NCBI GenBank assembly: GCA_011037195.1
Contig: JAAEAF010007673.1
Coordinates: forward strand, 1-64,000
Reading direction: 5' to 3'
From: Triatoma infestans
Taxonomy: Eukaryota; Arthropoda; Insecta; Hemiptera; Reduviidae
Length of the DNA stretch: 64,000 bases
Of this stretch, positions 55,047-64,000 are shown piece after piece. The notes under the pieces were generated by a model. It worked only from the letters and a program-made list of their open reading frames with translations, ran no database searches and was not told the origin of the DNA. The position numbers and the translations under genes were made by a program. Numbering within the stretch: position 1 is the stretch's first letter; every line of letters starts with the position of its first letter.

Positions 55047-55464
55047 AATATCGAGTGAACTTACCCCGCAAGAGGTATCTGTTGCATGCAGTTACTTGTG
55101 GAGTAGCGACCCCACGGATTACCACAGCTCAATACTCCGTGAACTTTGTCAGAACAGGACACAATACACTTACACACACTCTACTCCTTACAGACAAGGA
55201 CAAACATAGTGCACAAAGTAGAGTCTCCGAGGAAGGGATTAGCTCAGTGGTAGCGCGCTGGACTAGCAACGCGATCGTCCCGGGCTCAATTCCAGCATCA
55301 GCCCTTAGATTTTCTCTTCCTAGGAGCCTCTACAGCTCACTGTCCAGTGATGGGCAGTGTTGTCTGCAGCTAGGAACACTGCTCGAAAGACGGCAGTGCT
55401 CTGAGAAGCTCCGAGGGGCACAATACGGTGCATATCCCCTTTAAAATAATAAATATCGAGTGAA
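55047..55464. repeat. 13-bp target duplication of bipartite SINE
   Basis: AATATCGAGTGAA at 55047-55059 and 55452-55464 encloses the whole composite, proving that the extra upstream head and the tRNA part moved as one unit. Confidence 0.93.
55060..55451 (+). mobile_element. Bipartite SINE (family S1b): extra head plus tRNA-derived SINE
   Basis: The first ~170 bp (CCCGCAAGAGGTATCTGTTG, GAACTTTGTCAGAACAGG) is a head not present in plain S1 copies. From 55240 it is an S1 unit: GGGATTAGCTCAGTGGTAGC (A box), GGGCTCAATTCC (B box), CTCACTGTCCAGTGATGGGC, AACACTGCTCGAAAGACGG. It ends TTTAAAATAATAA. The same head occurs at 38850-39045 and 55650-55830. Confidence 0.88.
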
Positions 55465-55549
55465 ATCTAGGTAAAAGTTATTTTGATAATTTAAAAAAAA
55501 AAATTCATATCAGAGATATGTTCGGTGACAGCCTGCTTCTTTTTGTGGT

Positions 55550-55584
55550 CATCGACCGGTTTCGGCCGTTCGCCCATCATCAGT
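55550..55584 (-). ncRNA. Hammerhead-like motif, stem I lost
   Basis: The minus strand keeps CTGATGA, a GGGC...GGCC stem-loop, GAAAC and GGTC, but the CATC that pairs with GATG is replaced (GACTGATGA). The right-arm partner at 56083-56121 has lost CTGATGA instead (CATCCTATGTTGGG). Both are likely inactive. Confidence 0.45.
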
Positions 55585-55649
55585 CAAAACAGTGTGATAA
55601 CATAAATTTGCAAATTCAGTTGATACACTTTCAAGAGTGTACACTCTGT

Positions 55650-56000
55650 GTTGGGAAGTAAATCTCTATTGGTGCGAGCCCATTGATTACCACAGCTCAG
55701 TGCTCCATGCACTTTGTCAGAACAGTACACAAACACTTAAACATACTCTCTACCTTTTGCAGACAATGACAAACACTATACACAGACTAGGAACTTCGTC
55801 CCTAGTTAATTGGCGTAAGCCAAGGGAGAAGGAAGGGATTATCTCGATGGTAGCGAGCGCCCTAGCAACGCGGGTGTCCTGGCTTCAAATCTAGCATGCT
55901 GCTCTTAGATTTTCTCTTCCTAGGAGACTCTACTTTCACTGTCCAGTGATGGCCAATGTCGTCTGTAGCTAGAGAACACTGCTTCACTGGGAGTTTCGGA
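55650..56000 (+). mobile_element. Bipartite SINE (family S1b), worn, in Penelope-type pair
   Basis: Head words GATTACCACAGCTCAGTGCT, CACTTTGTCAGAACAGTACA and GGGAGAAGGAAGGGATTATC, then tRNA part with a broken A box and CCTGGCTTCAAATCTAGC at the B box, and body TCACTGTCCAGTGATGGCCA. Older than the copy at 55060. Confidence 0.75.
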
Positions 56001-56185
56001 GGCCGGCAGTTTAGGAGGCCGACACTCTCAAGATTGTATCAACTAAATTTGCACTGTGAAATCTATGTGATCACACTGTTTTGACAAAAACATCCTATGT
56101 TGGGCGAATACCCGAAACCGGTCGATGACCACAAAAAGAAGCAGTCTATTACGGAAAATATCTCCGATGCTTTCCTGCGGATCCG

Positions 56186-58378
56186 ACCACAACAAAAACG
56201 TAAATGATAGGAAGTTATACATCCTTTAAAACTATATTATAAAAAATTTCGCCCAAAATTTAGCAAGTTTACTTAATGCCGATTTCATTAAAAAAAACAA
56301 AAAAACTTTTTAATCTTTCTTCAAATATATTTATTTAAAACAATAATAATAATAATAAAATAGAAACCTCATCTTTAATTCAAATTTCATCATATTATAC
56401 ATTTAATTGCAATTATAAATAGTTTATTTAAATAACTATTATTTACATAATATAGCCATTTGTATGTACTAGCTGAACAATGTTATAGGTACCTTGTAAT
56501 TCATTCAAATTCTAACTGGACTTTTCAATGAAATATCTTCAAAGGGGCGGAGTTTATTTTGAAATACACACTTACTTACTATTTATTTATTTATATAAAG
56601 GAAATCTATTTGGTAAATCATTGCAATGCTTCCCAGTTAACATGCAATGCAATGTTATTTAATTTGCAAATTCACTTTCACTTATCTCAAATTATTCTTG
56701 TATAAATCCGGTAATTTTGAAAAATTGGAAAAAATTCCATTATGAATCATAAGTGAAGTGTACCTTTTTTTTTAAAAGGACATTCCTTTGGGAATGTCAA
56801 GCAAGATTTCTGACGGAGTGGCTAGACTGATACTGTCAATGGGATCTGGTTTCTAGCAAGTGTTTTCATGTACTTTTCCCGCCTAACAAATGGAGTAATC
56901 CATATACCCTGTACTCCCCCTGTACTCAAAATCCAGGAATTTGGTTTTTTAGCTACTCAATTTTAAACATATAAAATCAAGACAACAAACTTGATATCTT
57001 CTGGAACTAAAGGCAAACAATTTTAATCTATACAGATATATACAAATGGTTCACCAGACTACAATAAGTCAAATTTTATACGCTCCAATCAATATAATAT
57101 TTCAAAAATTGACGTTTTTTTTAAAAGAAAAATTTAAAGAAGTAAAAAAAATATCAAAATGAAACAGATAAACAAACAAATAAGGGATACAGAAGGTCGT
57201 TTTAGATTGGATAGAAATGTTAAGCACGATTTTTTTTGTATAGGTGAACTACCTCATAAAGTAGGATTTTAAGAAGTAAAAAAAAAAAAGAAAGAAATGA
57301 ATCTGTTAATATATGATTTATTTACATTATAATCATTAGAAATTCTACATCATTTGTGAATAGGTTTAAAATCAGAACTTAGTATTATTAATCATGGATT
57401 TCTTATATACAAAAGAAAAAATTACGACTGGATTTCTCCATATTATGTCATTATTTTATGAACTAATTTCTTTTTTTTACGTATTATATATTTTTTTTTC
57501 TTATATTTCTTATATTATATTATATATATTTCTTCCTATATTATATATTTCTTATTCTCTTTCGCCGTTTTTTTCTTATATCTCGAAATTAAGTCCTTAG
57601 TAGTAGATTATAAATGTAAATATTAATTATAGTGCAGTAAGTCTCTAATTATGGTTATTAATCCTCCTCACCTGTAAAACTCCTTTCTACAATTTCATGA
57701 TTTTCTCTAAACTGGCGATGACTTCTCACTGATGACAAAGTGATTTTTAGTTCTTTAGTATATCTAGATTAATTAACCAAGGGCACGTAAAAAACTAGAC
57801 GTTTCGGGCGCGATCACATCACCCTGTAAGTCAGTTCTGTTCGCTTTTTGCCGCAATGATATTATAATGACAGGAGAATATTTATCTCTCTGCCCCATTT
57901 TATCTGACATAACCAACACGGCTAATAAGAGTAGGGGAAATTTATACGCGAAGCCTAAGTTTATTTGTTTAGGCTGTTTGTCGTAGAAATGGCTTGAGAT
58001 GCCGGATATGAGAGTAGTTTAAAAAATACATATACACGGTGTCCCAAGGTATATGGATAACGACTTTTTCTCGGAAATTAAGATAGCTAGAAAAAAAAAC
58101 TAAAAAATACGTCTCCCCCGCAGTTTTTTTGTTAGAAATCCAAATTTAATTTACGAATTTGTTTTGGTGCTTCCAGAAGCGAGATACAGGCACCAAACTT
58201 TATTTTTTCAAATGGGGAGATTTGGTATTTATATAAGAAATAGATTTCTCTATTTTTTTTAATAAAAATTTACTTGAATGGTTTTTTTTTCTTTGAGTGA
58301 TATTTTACAAGTTATGAATGAAAACATGATTCTTATAAGAAATTTCAAAATGATATTATAAATAAGAAGAAAAGTACT
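56186..58378. other. AT-rich stretch, one second-family fragment
   Basis: 57795-57840 matches the hammerhead-bearing arm of the second family in part (CTAGACGTTTCGGGCGCGAT). 58030-58060 contains ACACGGTGTCCCAAGGTATA, a transposon-terminus-like word. A TAA run near 56344-56358. No gene. Confidence 0.5.
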
Positions 58379-58520
58379 ATTTTATTATAAATTTTACTCC
58401 TCATTAATTACAGATCTTTGCTCGAACAGGCCTCCATCATTATCTCTAATGCATCTCTAATGGTGGTGGCCAGTTTGAGCAATATCTGTAATTAATGAGG
58501 AGTAAAATTTATAATAAAAT
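58379..58520. repeat. 142-bp hairpin, 37 bp perfect stem
   Basis: 58379-58415 and 58484-58520 are exact inverted copies (ATTTTATTATAAATTTTACT, CCTCATTAATTACAGAT). Pairing continues inward with one bulge and a few mismatches (TTGCTCGAACAGGCC with GGCCAGTTTGAGCAA, CCATCATTA with TAATGGTGG), leaving a small loop. Total stem is ~60 bp. It could be a small MITE or the source of a long hairpin RNA. No terminal target duplication was seen. Confidence 0.88.
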
Positions 58521-59219
58521 GTTTGCAAATTCATTGCAAACATAAGTTAATTTTTCTTAATTTAATAAATAAATACAGTGAATTAAATAGATTTCCAAAA
58601 TTTATCGTTAATAATTGGTACTGTTTATCAAATTTTATTTGACATTATCTTAATTAATACTGAAACAAAAAAATTCCATCTTGGCTATAAACTAATATGA
58701 ATGTGTTTCTGTGTCGTATGTGTGTATGTGTTTGTGTTATTTAATGTTTTTTTAAATGTACAAAGTATAATTTACAAGTAGATAAATAATACAAGGAGAT
58801 ATTAAACACTAAACAAGGTTATATTTACCGGTTGAGACAGTTACGGCTGCTGGAAGTCCTTGAGATTATGGTACTGGGTGCTACAGCAGGCCGTTTGATA
58901 CCTTACTTCTCTTAACTTCCAACCAATCAACTAGTGCAAATAAAACTTTACGCCGGGTCTGTGAGTGTGTATGTATGTGTATTATTTTTGTGTTCATGTA
59001 CTTGAAATTATATTATGTTGAAGGACATTGTTCGATTTTCTTCTTCTTTTTTTTTTGTCAAATCTTTGATTAAACAAAGAAAATAAGAAAGATATGAAAT
59101 AATCAAGATATTACAACTTCTAAATTACAAAGGATGTTATAAATTGTCACTTTTTTGGAGACTTTTATATACGGCGAATTCTCTACTGAATATTCTTGAA
59201 TACATATAAATGTGGTTCA
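58521..59219. other. AT-rich stretch without recognised gene
   Basis: No family or protein match apart from short TG-rich runs near 58700-58735. Confidence 0.5.
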
Positions 59220-59294
59220 AAGCAGGCTAATAAAGGCTATCAGGGAAAATATCTATGATGCTCTCCAAATACTGCGTACCCAACCACAACAACT
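59220..59294 (+). mobile_element. Penelope-type end fragment
   Basis: AGCAGGCTAATAAAGGCTAT, GGGAAAATATCTATGATGCT and CCCAACCACAACAAC correspond to the outer end of the 24751 pair. The part with the hammerhead-like core is absent. Confidence 0.6.
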
Positions 59295-59559
59295 TATAAA
59301 TGTATTATTTATCAACTTGATTTCTAGTATAAAGTTTCGAAAGCTAAACTTGATCAATCAAATATTTATTGATTATTAGATTAAAAAACAAAATGTTTAC
59401 TGAAGTTTTTTACTGGCAAACATTGAGTTTTTTTGAAGGAAATTCCCCCTAGAAGCTGAATTTGAAAATAATATTAAAAAAGAAGATGAAATTAAATTTG
59501 TTCTACATTCTAATATAATTCAATTTAAATTCTAATATTCAATAAATATTGTACGGGAG
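59295..59559. other. AT-rich spacer
   Basis: Nothing recognised. Confidence 0.5.
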
Positions 59560-59961
59560 GGTGGGGCTTGTTGCTGTTACAGTGTAATTTTTAAAAAATC
59601 GGCTGAAAGAAGCACTTCCTAAATGGTCAAACTTGAAAGATATGCGGATGCTGTTTGTTGTAACCAATTCCCGCTAAGATTCTGTTGCGTATGGCGGTTT
59701 TGTGTGACTTTCCTCGAAAGCGAACGCTACATTTTGTTATTGAAACCGAAAGCTGTGAGATATGAAAACTACTAAAGGTAAGGGGCTTTCATACTTATGC
59801 TGTTAATTCATACATCCTTAACAATAATTTCAATCCAATATGGTTGCGCTAGTATTCTTTGACCTATGTGTTTACGGATTAATTAGTGAAATAGCGTCAG
59901 TGGGGTTAGTTGTTACACTTGGTTGGAGCATGTTGTTACAGTGTAACAACTTGCCCCACTG
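59560..59961. mobile_element. Candidate MITE with pogo-style inverted ends
   Basis: GGTGGGGCTTGTTGCTGTTA (59560 on) and GTTACAGTGTAACAACTTGC then CCCAC (to 59961) are imperfect inverted ends of ~25 bp. A second inner copy, CAGTGGGGTTAGTTGTTACA, lies at 59899. The neighbouring PHD-finger relic suggests one pogo-type element, internally rearranged. Confidence 0.45.
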
Positions 59962-59998
59962 CATATCTTAAAGCAAATCACGGCAGATCTTAAAAGAA

Positions 59999-60290
59999 AT
60001 GAAGCCAAAAACAAGAGAGGTTGGCAATTCTAACAAAAAGAAAATCTGTGTCTCCAAAGCTGCGAACAAGAATCAAAAAAATAATTTCCCATCATCAAGT
60101 TCCGGCGAAGAAGATGAGGACTGGTTGTGCCTGAAATGTCTAAAGCCATGGTCGCAGTCAAAAGGTGGAGAAAATTGGGTTGAATACATGCAGTGCAAAA
60201 GATGGACCCATTCAAAATGTGTTAAAATGTCCCTAGATATATTTGCCACAATTGTAACTCGGACTTATAGCCGGATTAGATAAAGATAAT
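59999..60290 (+). pseudogene. Pogo-type transposase tail with PHD-like zinc finger
   Basis: A frame from 59999 has a Lys/Ser-rich stretch, then EDEDWLCLKCLKPWSQSKGG, ENWVEYMQCKRWTHSKC. A frameshift near 60238 leads to YICHNCNSDL and a stop. The spacing CxxC...(W)xxCxxWxHxxC...CxxC is the PHD-like finger that ends many insect pogo/jerky-type transposases. The N-terminal DNA-binding and catalytic parts are absent. The CxxC of the first box fits; Cys pairs in the middle read MQC..W instead of QCxxC. Confidence 0.65.
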
Positions 60291-60952
60291 AGTCCAGATT
60301 GTATGTGGTGTACCTAAATTGATGATATTCCTCTTGATTATTTTGTGTTAAAAATATTATGTTCACTACGTATATTTATATATATGATGTATATTAAAAT
60401 CACTTTTCAGACTCAGGAGAACTCAAAACATAGGGAACCTCAATTTCGAGAACTTCCTCTTTAAAAAAAAAAAAAAAACTTTCAATAAAATGGTACTTCC
60501 TGCTTTTTGAGTTTGACCTAAATCTTCCTGTCTAATATATATATTTTTTTTTTTTTTGGAAGTATTTAATTGAAAGATTAATTTCTACATCAAATTTTTC
60601 TATTCCAGTTACCAAAAAAAACTACACAATCGTAGTATTTCCCTGTCAACAAACTATAGAGAGAAAGTAAAAATGCTTAATATATTAAAGAATTTACGAT
60701 AAATTTACCAATTTCAAATACAAAAGAATGATTAAATAATCTAGCTGATGTTTTTTTTGGTTAGATTGTATGCGGTATGTTACTTTTTTAATTAATAACA
60801 AGTTAACACGCATAACCACCACCAAAACACGAGATATCTCATTCACGCACGTTTTTTTTTTTCTTTTTATTGTTTGTTAACAGCTAACACATTCTTTACA
60901 AACGTGATAACACGTATTGGAATCTTTATATTATTCATTTACAGTTAGATCT

Positions 60953-60992
<40 letters not shown>

Positions 60993-61961
60993 GTTCATTT
61001 TACTTGGGATTAAGTTTCATTTTATTTGTTATGTCTGTAGAATTTAATTATTGTTCAACAAAAGGTGATAAATTTGTATTTAAAATAGAAAAAAAAAATA
61101 AACACTCTTTAGTTCACTTAATGATTGAAGTGATCACTTAATAAGAATATTAAGTGTTAAGTAATATTGTTTTTTTTTTTTAAACAAAGACTGTACTATT
61201 TGAAATATTTATTACTTAAAAGAATTTTCATTTCCTCATTATTCAGCAGTTATAGGCCAACCTTTAATAGTAGTTAGTTGTTAATTAGTAGATTAATTGT
61301 AATTAGTTTTAATGAAGGTAATAATAATTTATTGTAAGTCACGTATTATATACGGAAATTGTTTTAATTTGTAGTTTTACTCCAAATATGTAAACAAATT
61401 GGTAAATATATTTTAGTATGAAATCTAATAATAACGTCTCCCAAAACAAAATGTGAATTAAATCTCAATGATATATTGTACATTTTTCTTTTTTTGACTT
61501 ATTGTTGTCCATGTATCTTATATCATTACGAGTTAGTTAATTAGTTTGGGTTAAAAATAGTCATTCAAAACGTGACTGCAATAATTATACAATAGTAAAA
61601 CTTCAATTTTCAAGTTGTCTTTCTAAATCATTGTTAATGACTAAAAATACAACAGACACCGGTGCTCTCTGCCTTCTTTTGTAATTCAGTTTTCACAAAA
61701 AATAAATGTTTTGAGGGATCCTTGTGAATTAAAAAAAAAAAAAAAAAATCTGGTGTGAAACACTCACACGACTTTCTCTTAATCCTATTAATATAATTGT
61801 ATATAAAATGATACATTTCTTTTAAATTCATATTTTGCTCATTTGTCTTAACAGAAATATAGAGATGGTAGTAGGGGGACAACAAGTACCAACCTAGTAA
61901 CCTAAGCAGATAGTAAACTGAAGAACACGCCAATAACATAAAACCAATCCCGTTATACTTG
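60291..61961. other. AT-rich stretch with GT microsatellite and R ends
   Basis: 60400-60480 has minus-strand family R words (GACTCAGGAGAACTCAAAAC). 61748-61788 is a lone R end (TCTGGTGTGAAACACTCACA, CTTTCTCTTAATCC). No gene. Confidence 0.55.
60953..60989. repeat. (GT)n microsatellite
   Basis: About 18 uninterrupted GT units. Confidence 0.95.
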
Positions 61962-62728
61962 AATTTTTCACATTATTATTATTATTATAATTCGGGTGCC
62001 TAATGGCGCGGGACCTAAGCCTATGTGGCCTTTATCCCCCCGAGACCCCCCTATCCCCTTAATGAATCTCCCCCGGTAGCTTACCGGTTAGTCTACAGTA
62101 TCCTAAGATATCCCGAAACTCCAGCTCGCGCAGAAATCCCGCGAGAGTGATGCCCTCCCAAAGACACGAAACCTAGTTCCAGCGAAACGGGGACACTGAC
62201 AGAGGTAGTAGTACACCGTTTCCCTGACTCCGTCGTCACAGTTCTGACGAATGGGACTAGACGTCCTCCCTATATTAAACAAGTGGCTGGACACCCAAGT
62301 GTGTCCAGTCACTATCCCTATCAGGGTCCTCAGACCCGTCCTACTAAGGGACAGGAGATACTCCGAAGTTCCCTGCCTACTTGTCTTTATAAATCTTTTG
62401 GCTTGGAGGCACCCCTGCGTGTCCCCCCAGCGTTTCTCCAAAACTTTCGTCTCCCAAAGTCTAATCTGTTTGTCACGAAACGTCTTTGTGACAGCCAGGG
62501 CTGGTTCAGGACCGCAAAATGGTTGAGATGATCCCTCCCTAGCCAACTGGTCTGCCCTCTCATTCCCCTCTATTCCCGCGTGTCCGGGTATCCAATAGAG
62601 GCGCACCGTACCCCTCCGAGCTAAAGCATTGAGCTTCCTCCGACATTCTCCCACCAATTTCGAACTCCACCAAGTCTTACTCAAAGCCCTTAGTGCGGCC
62701 TGGCTATCCGAGAAAAAATTTTTCACAT
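61962..62728. repeat. 12-bp target duplication flanking LINE
   Basis: AATTTTTCACAT at 61962-61973 and 62717-62728 bounds the minus-strand LINE fragment and its TTA tail. Confidence 0.9.
61974..62716 (-). pseudogene. 5'-truncated LINE B family insertion, RNase H and C-terminus
   Basis: From 62716 the minus strand reads SDSQAALRALSKTWWSSKLV, LYWIPGHAGIEGNERADQLA, CGPEPALAVTKTF, CLQAKRFIK, LRTLIGIVTGHTWVSSHL, PIRQNCDDGVRETVYYYLCQ, FRVFGRASLSRD, open to 62103. The first knuckle Cys of CxNC reads Arg (RQNC). The 19 residues before SDSQ are flanking DNA, not protein. 3' UTR has GGCTTAGGTCCC and a TAA tail at 61974-61990. This is a cleaner copy of the element at 8326-8950 and shows the frame that copy has lost. 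Confidence 0.9.
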
Positions 62729-62774
62729 AAATTTCACCACAAATTCCGAAAAATCCATAGAAAATCAACTTTTT

Positions 62775-63756
62775 TTACTCTCTCTTACTTCTAAATAAGA
62801 GGAAGTATTGCGTGTCAAATTTTCCATATCGAGCTTTCACCGGAAATATCCGTTTTGAGGTCCCCTTGAGTCCAAAAAGTTTTTTTTAACAGCAAATGGT
62901 CTGTGTGTATCTGTGAACAGTCTATCTCAAAAAACCCGAAAAACCGTAGAAAGCGTTGAAACTGATATTCGTTTAGAGGCATCCACCATGGGATCTGACG
63001 GTGCGTTATGTGTCAATATTCCTCAACCGGAAGTACCACTTTACTAGTTGTTTTTTTTACGTTTTTGCAATTTTCTCAAAAATGGCTCCGAAGATTTTCT
63101 TTAAACTTGTATATCAACTACACATACAAAGAGCTACAACTTTTATTTGAAACATTTCTCCAGGAAAATTCATTTAAGGGCACTTTTGGGGGAGAGGTGG
63201 GGTTAGGTTTTTCATCTTAACTGCTATTTCAGTTTATTAGACAATTCTGTCATCTAAATAATGTTAATTTGAATTAAATATGTTGTTAATTCCGAGTTGA
63301 AAAAAATCGGATAATCGGAAGTGCGTTTGTTTTAACAGTTTACTAAATAATTTTTTCACTCTTTCGCGATTGTCTCAAAAATGGCTCGGCCGATATTCTT
63401 GAAACTTCTTATATTAACTAAACATGCAAAGATCTACATCTTTTATTAAAAACATTTCTCTGGGAAAATTCATTTAAGGGTACTTTTAGTGGATGGAAGG
63501 GGTTACAGCTTCCTCTAAAGTGGTGTCATAGTTGATTATATAATACTATTATCCAAACAAAATTAATTAGAAATAAATAGATGGCCAAAATTCCAAATTT
63601 TTAAGAAAATTAGTAAAACGGAAGTGCGCATTTACTGAAAAGTTTTGTCAGTTTTGACGAATTTCGTTATATTTGGTACGCAAACTATATCATTTGTCAA
63701 TTACAAATTTTGAGAACAGGAGTAAGAGAAAGTTGTGTGAGTGTTTCACACCAGAT
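62775..63756 (+). repeat. Family R copy, full-length
   Basis: Starts TACTCTCTCTTACTTCTAAA and AAGAGGAAGT, includes CGAGCTTTCACCGGAAATAT, AACCGGAAGTACCACTTTAC, all three modules, and ends AGTAAGAGAAAGTTGTGTGA and TTTCACACCAGATTTTTT. It begins only ~46 bp from the LINE duplication. A short second end word (AGTAAGAGAAAGTAAAAATG) follows at 63769. Confidence 0.9.
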
Positions 63757-64000
63757 TTTTTTTTTTAATAGTAAGAGAAAGTAAAAATGGTATTTTAAGT
63801 AGAAAGGATTTCTCCCGGTTTCTTTGTGGAATGTGGGAAGCAACATCAGATATATTTCCGAGATTCTCAAAATGTCGCAAATAAAGGTTAGCCCAGTTTT
63901 TTTTAGGGAAAGCAACTTCATAATATTTACTGAGTCTTCTAAAAATTGAAAAAAAAAAAAGGAAAAAAACATTTCAGCCATTTTTTCTATTATATGTGAA
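63757..64000. other. Window end, no gene
   Basis: T- and A-runs plus the R end word at 63769-63787. Nothing else is recognised. Confidence 0.5.

Larger units (their letters stand above)
55507..56185. mobile_element. Penelope-type inverted pair, copy 3, split by SINE
   Basis: Left arm 55507-55645 (minus-type: GTGGTCATCGACCGGTTTCG, AACAGTGTGATAACATAAAT) and right arm 56028-56185 (CACACTGTTTTGAC, CCGAAACCGGTCGATGACCA, GAAGCAGTCTATTACGG). Both arms share CACAAAAAGAAGCAG, unlike the other pairs. The centre is occupied by an S1b SINE (55650-56000). Confidence 0.7.

Noticed and set aside
55055..55444. 129-codon frame over the bipartite SINE
   Set aside because: It coincides with a tRNA-derived SINE bounded by its target duplication; not a protein gene.
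58030..58062. ACACGGTGTCCCAAGG as a transposon terminus
   Set aside because: Resembles known insect transposon ends, but no inverted partner or target duplication was found nearby.

Overview
This window looks like nuclear DNA of an invertebrate animal, probably an arthropod. The base composition is strongly AT-rich. The recognisable elements are typical of arthropods: RNase H-bearing R1/LOA-like LINEs, Jockey-like and RTE-like LINEs, Penelope-like terminal repeats, mariner and pogo/Tigger transposons, and tRNA-derived SINEs. The species cannot be named from the sequence. No intact host gene is recognisable. The only candidate host coding piece is a short HSP20-like exon-sized segment near 47.1-47.3 kb, and it is tentative. 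The window is best read as a graveyard of nested, mostly broken mobile elements in AT-rich filler.

Layout. 0-9.4 kb: a Jockey-like reverse transcriptase relic (1.06-1.87 kb); a LINE inserted into the tail of a related LINE (3.1-5.5 kb); a dispersed repeat split by two LTR-like units (5.7-7.2 kb); two LINE 3' ends around a TAA tract (8.3-9.3 kb). 9.4-20 kb: an inverted pair of Penelope-type repeats with hammerhead-like motifs (9.9-10.2 kb); a triple-nested LINE/LTR/LTR block (11.75-13.4 kb); a mariner relic (14.8-15.5 kb); copies of the dispersed repeat called family R here. 20-28 kb: two 5'-truncated LINE insertions with 15-bp and 14-bp target duplications; a palindromic LTR-like block hit by a Penelope-type pair carrying the best hammerhead motif (24.0-25.1 kb); a second hammerhead-like pair (25.2-25.4 kb); an inverted-repeat structure around a LINE fragment (26.5-27.7 kb). 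28-44 kb: many family R copies, SINEs, three pieces of RTE-like LINEs, an LTR-like unit, a MITE-like element, a large foldback (40.1-41.0 kb) and a decayed RNase H. 44-64 kb: a long quiet AT-rich stretch, a Jockey-like relic with a SINE in it, an internally deleted Tigger element, a bipartite SINE, a strong 142-bp hairpin, a pogo-type PHD-finger relic, and a LINE insertion with a 12-bp duplication beside a full-length R copy.

The elements do not work together as a pathway. Their relationships are insertional: the order of nesting gives relative ages. The most interesting content is the set of head-to-head terminal repeats with hammerhead-ribozyme-like cores. Next is family R, a modular repeat of up to about 980 bp with an unusual end structure that fits no standard class cleanly and resembles, at most, non-autonomous Helentrons.
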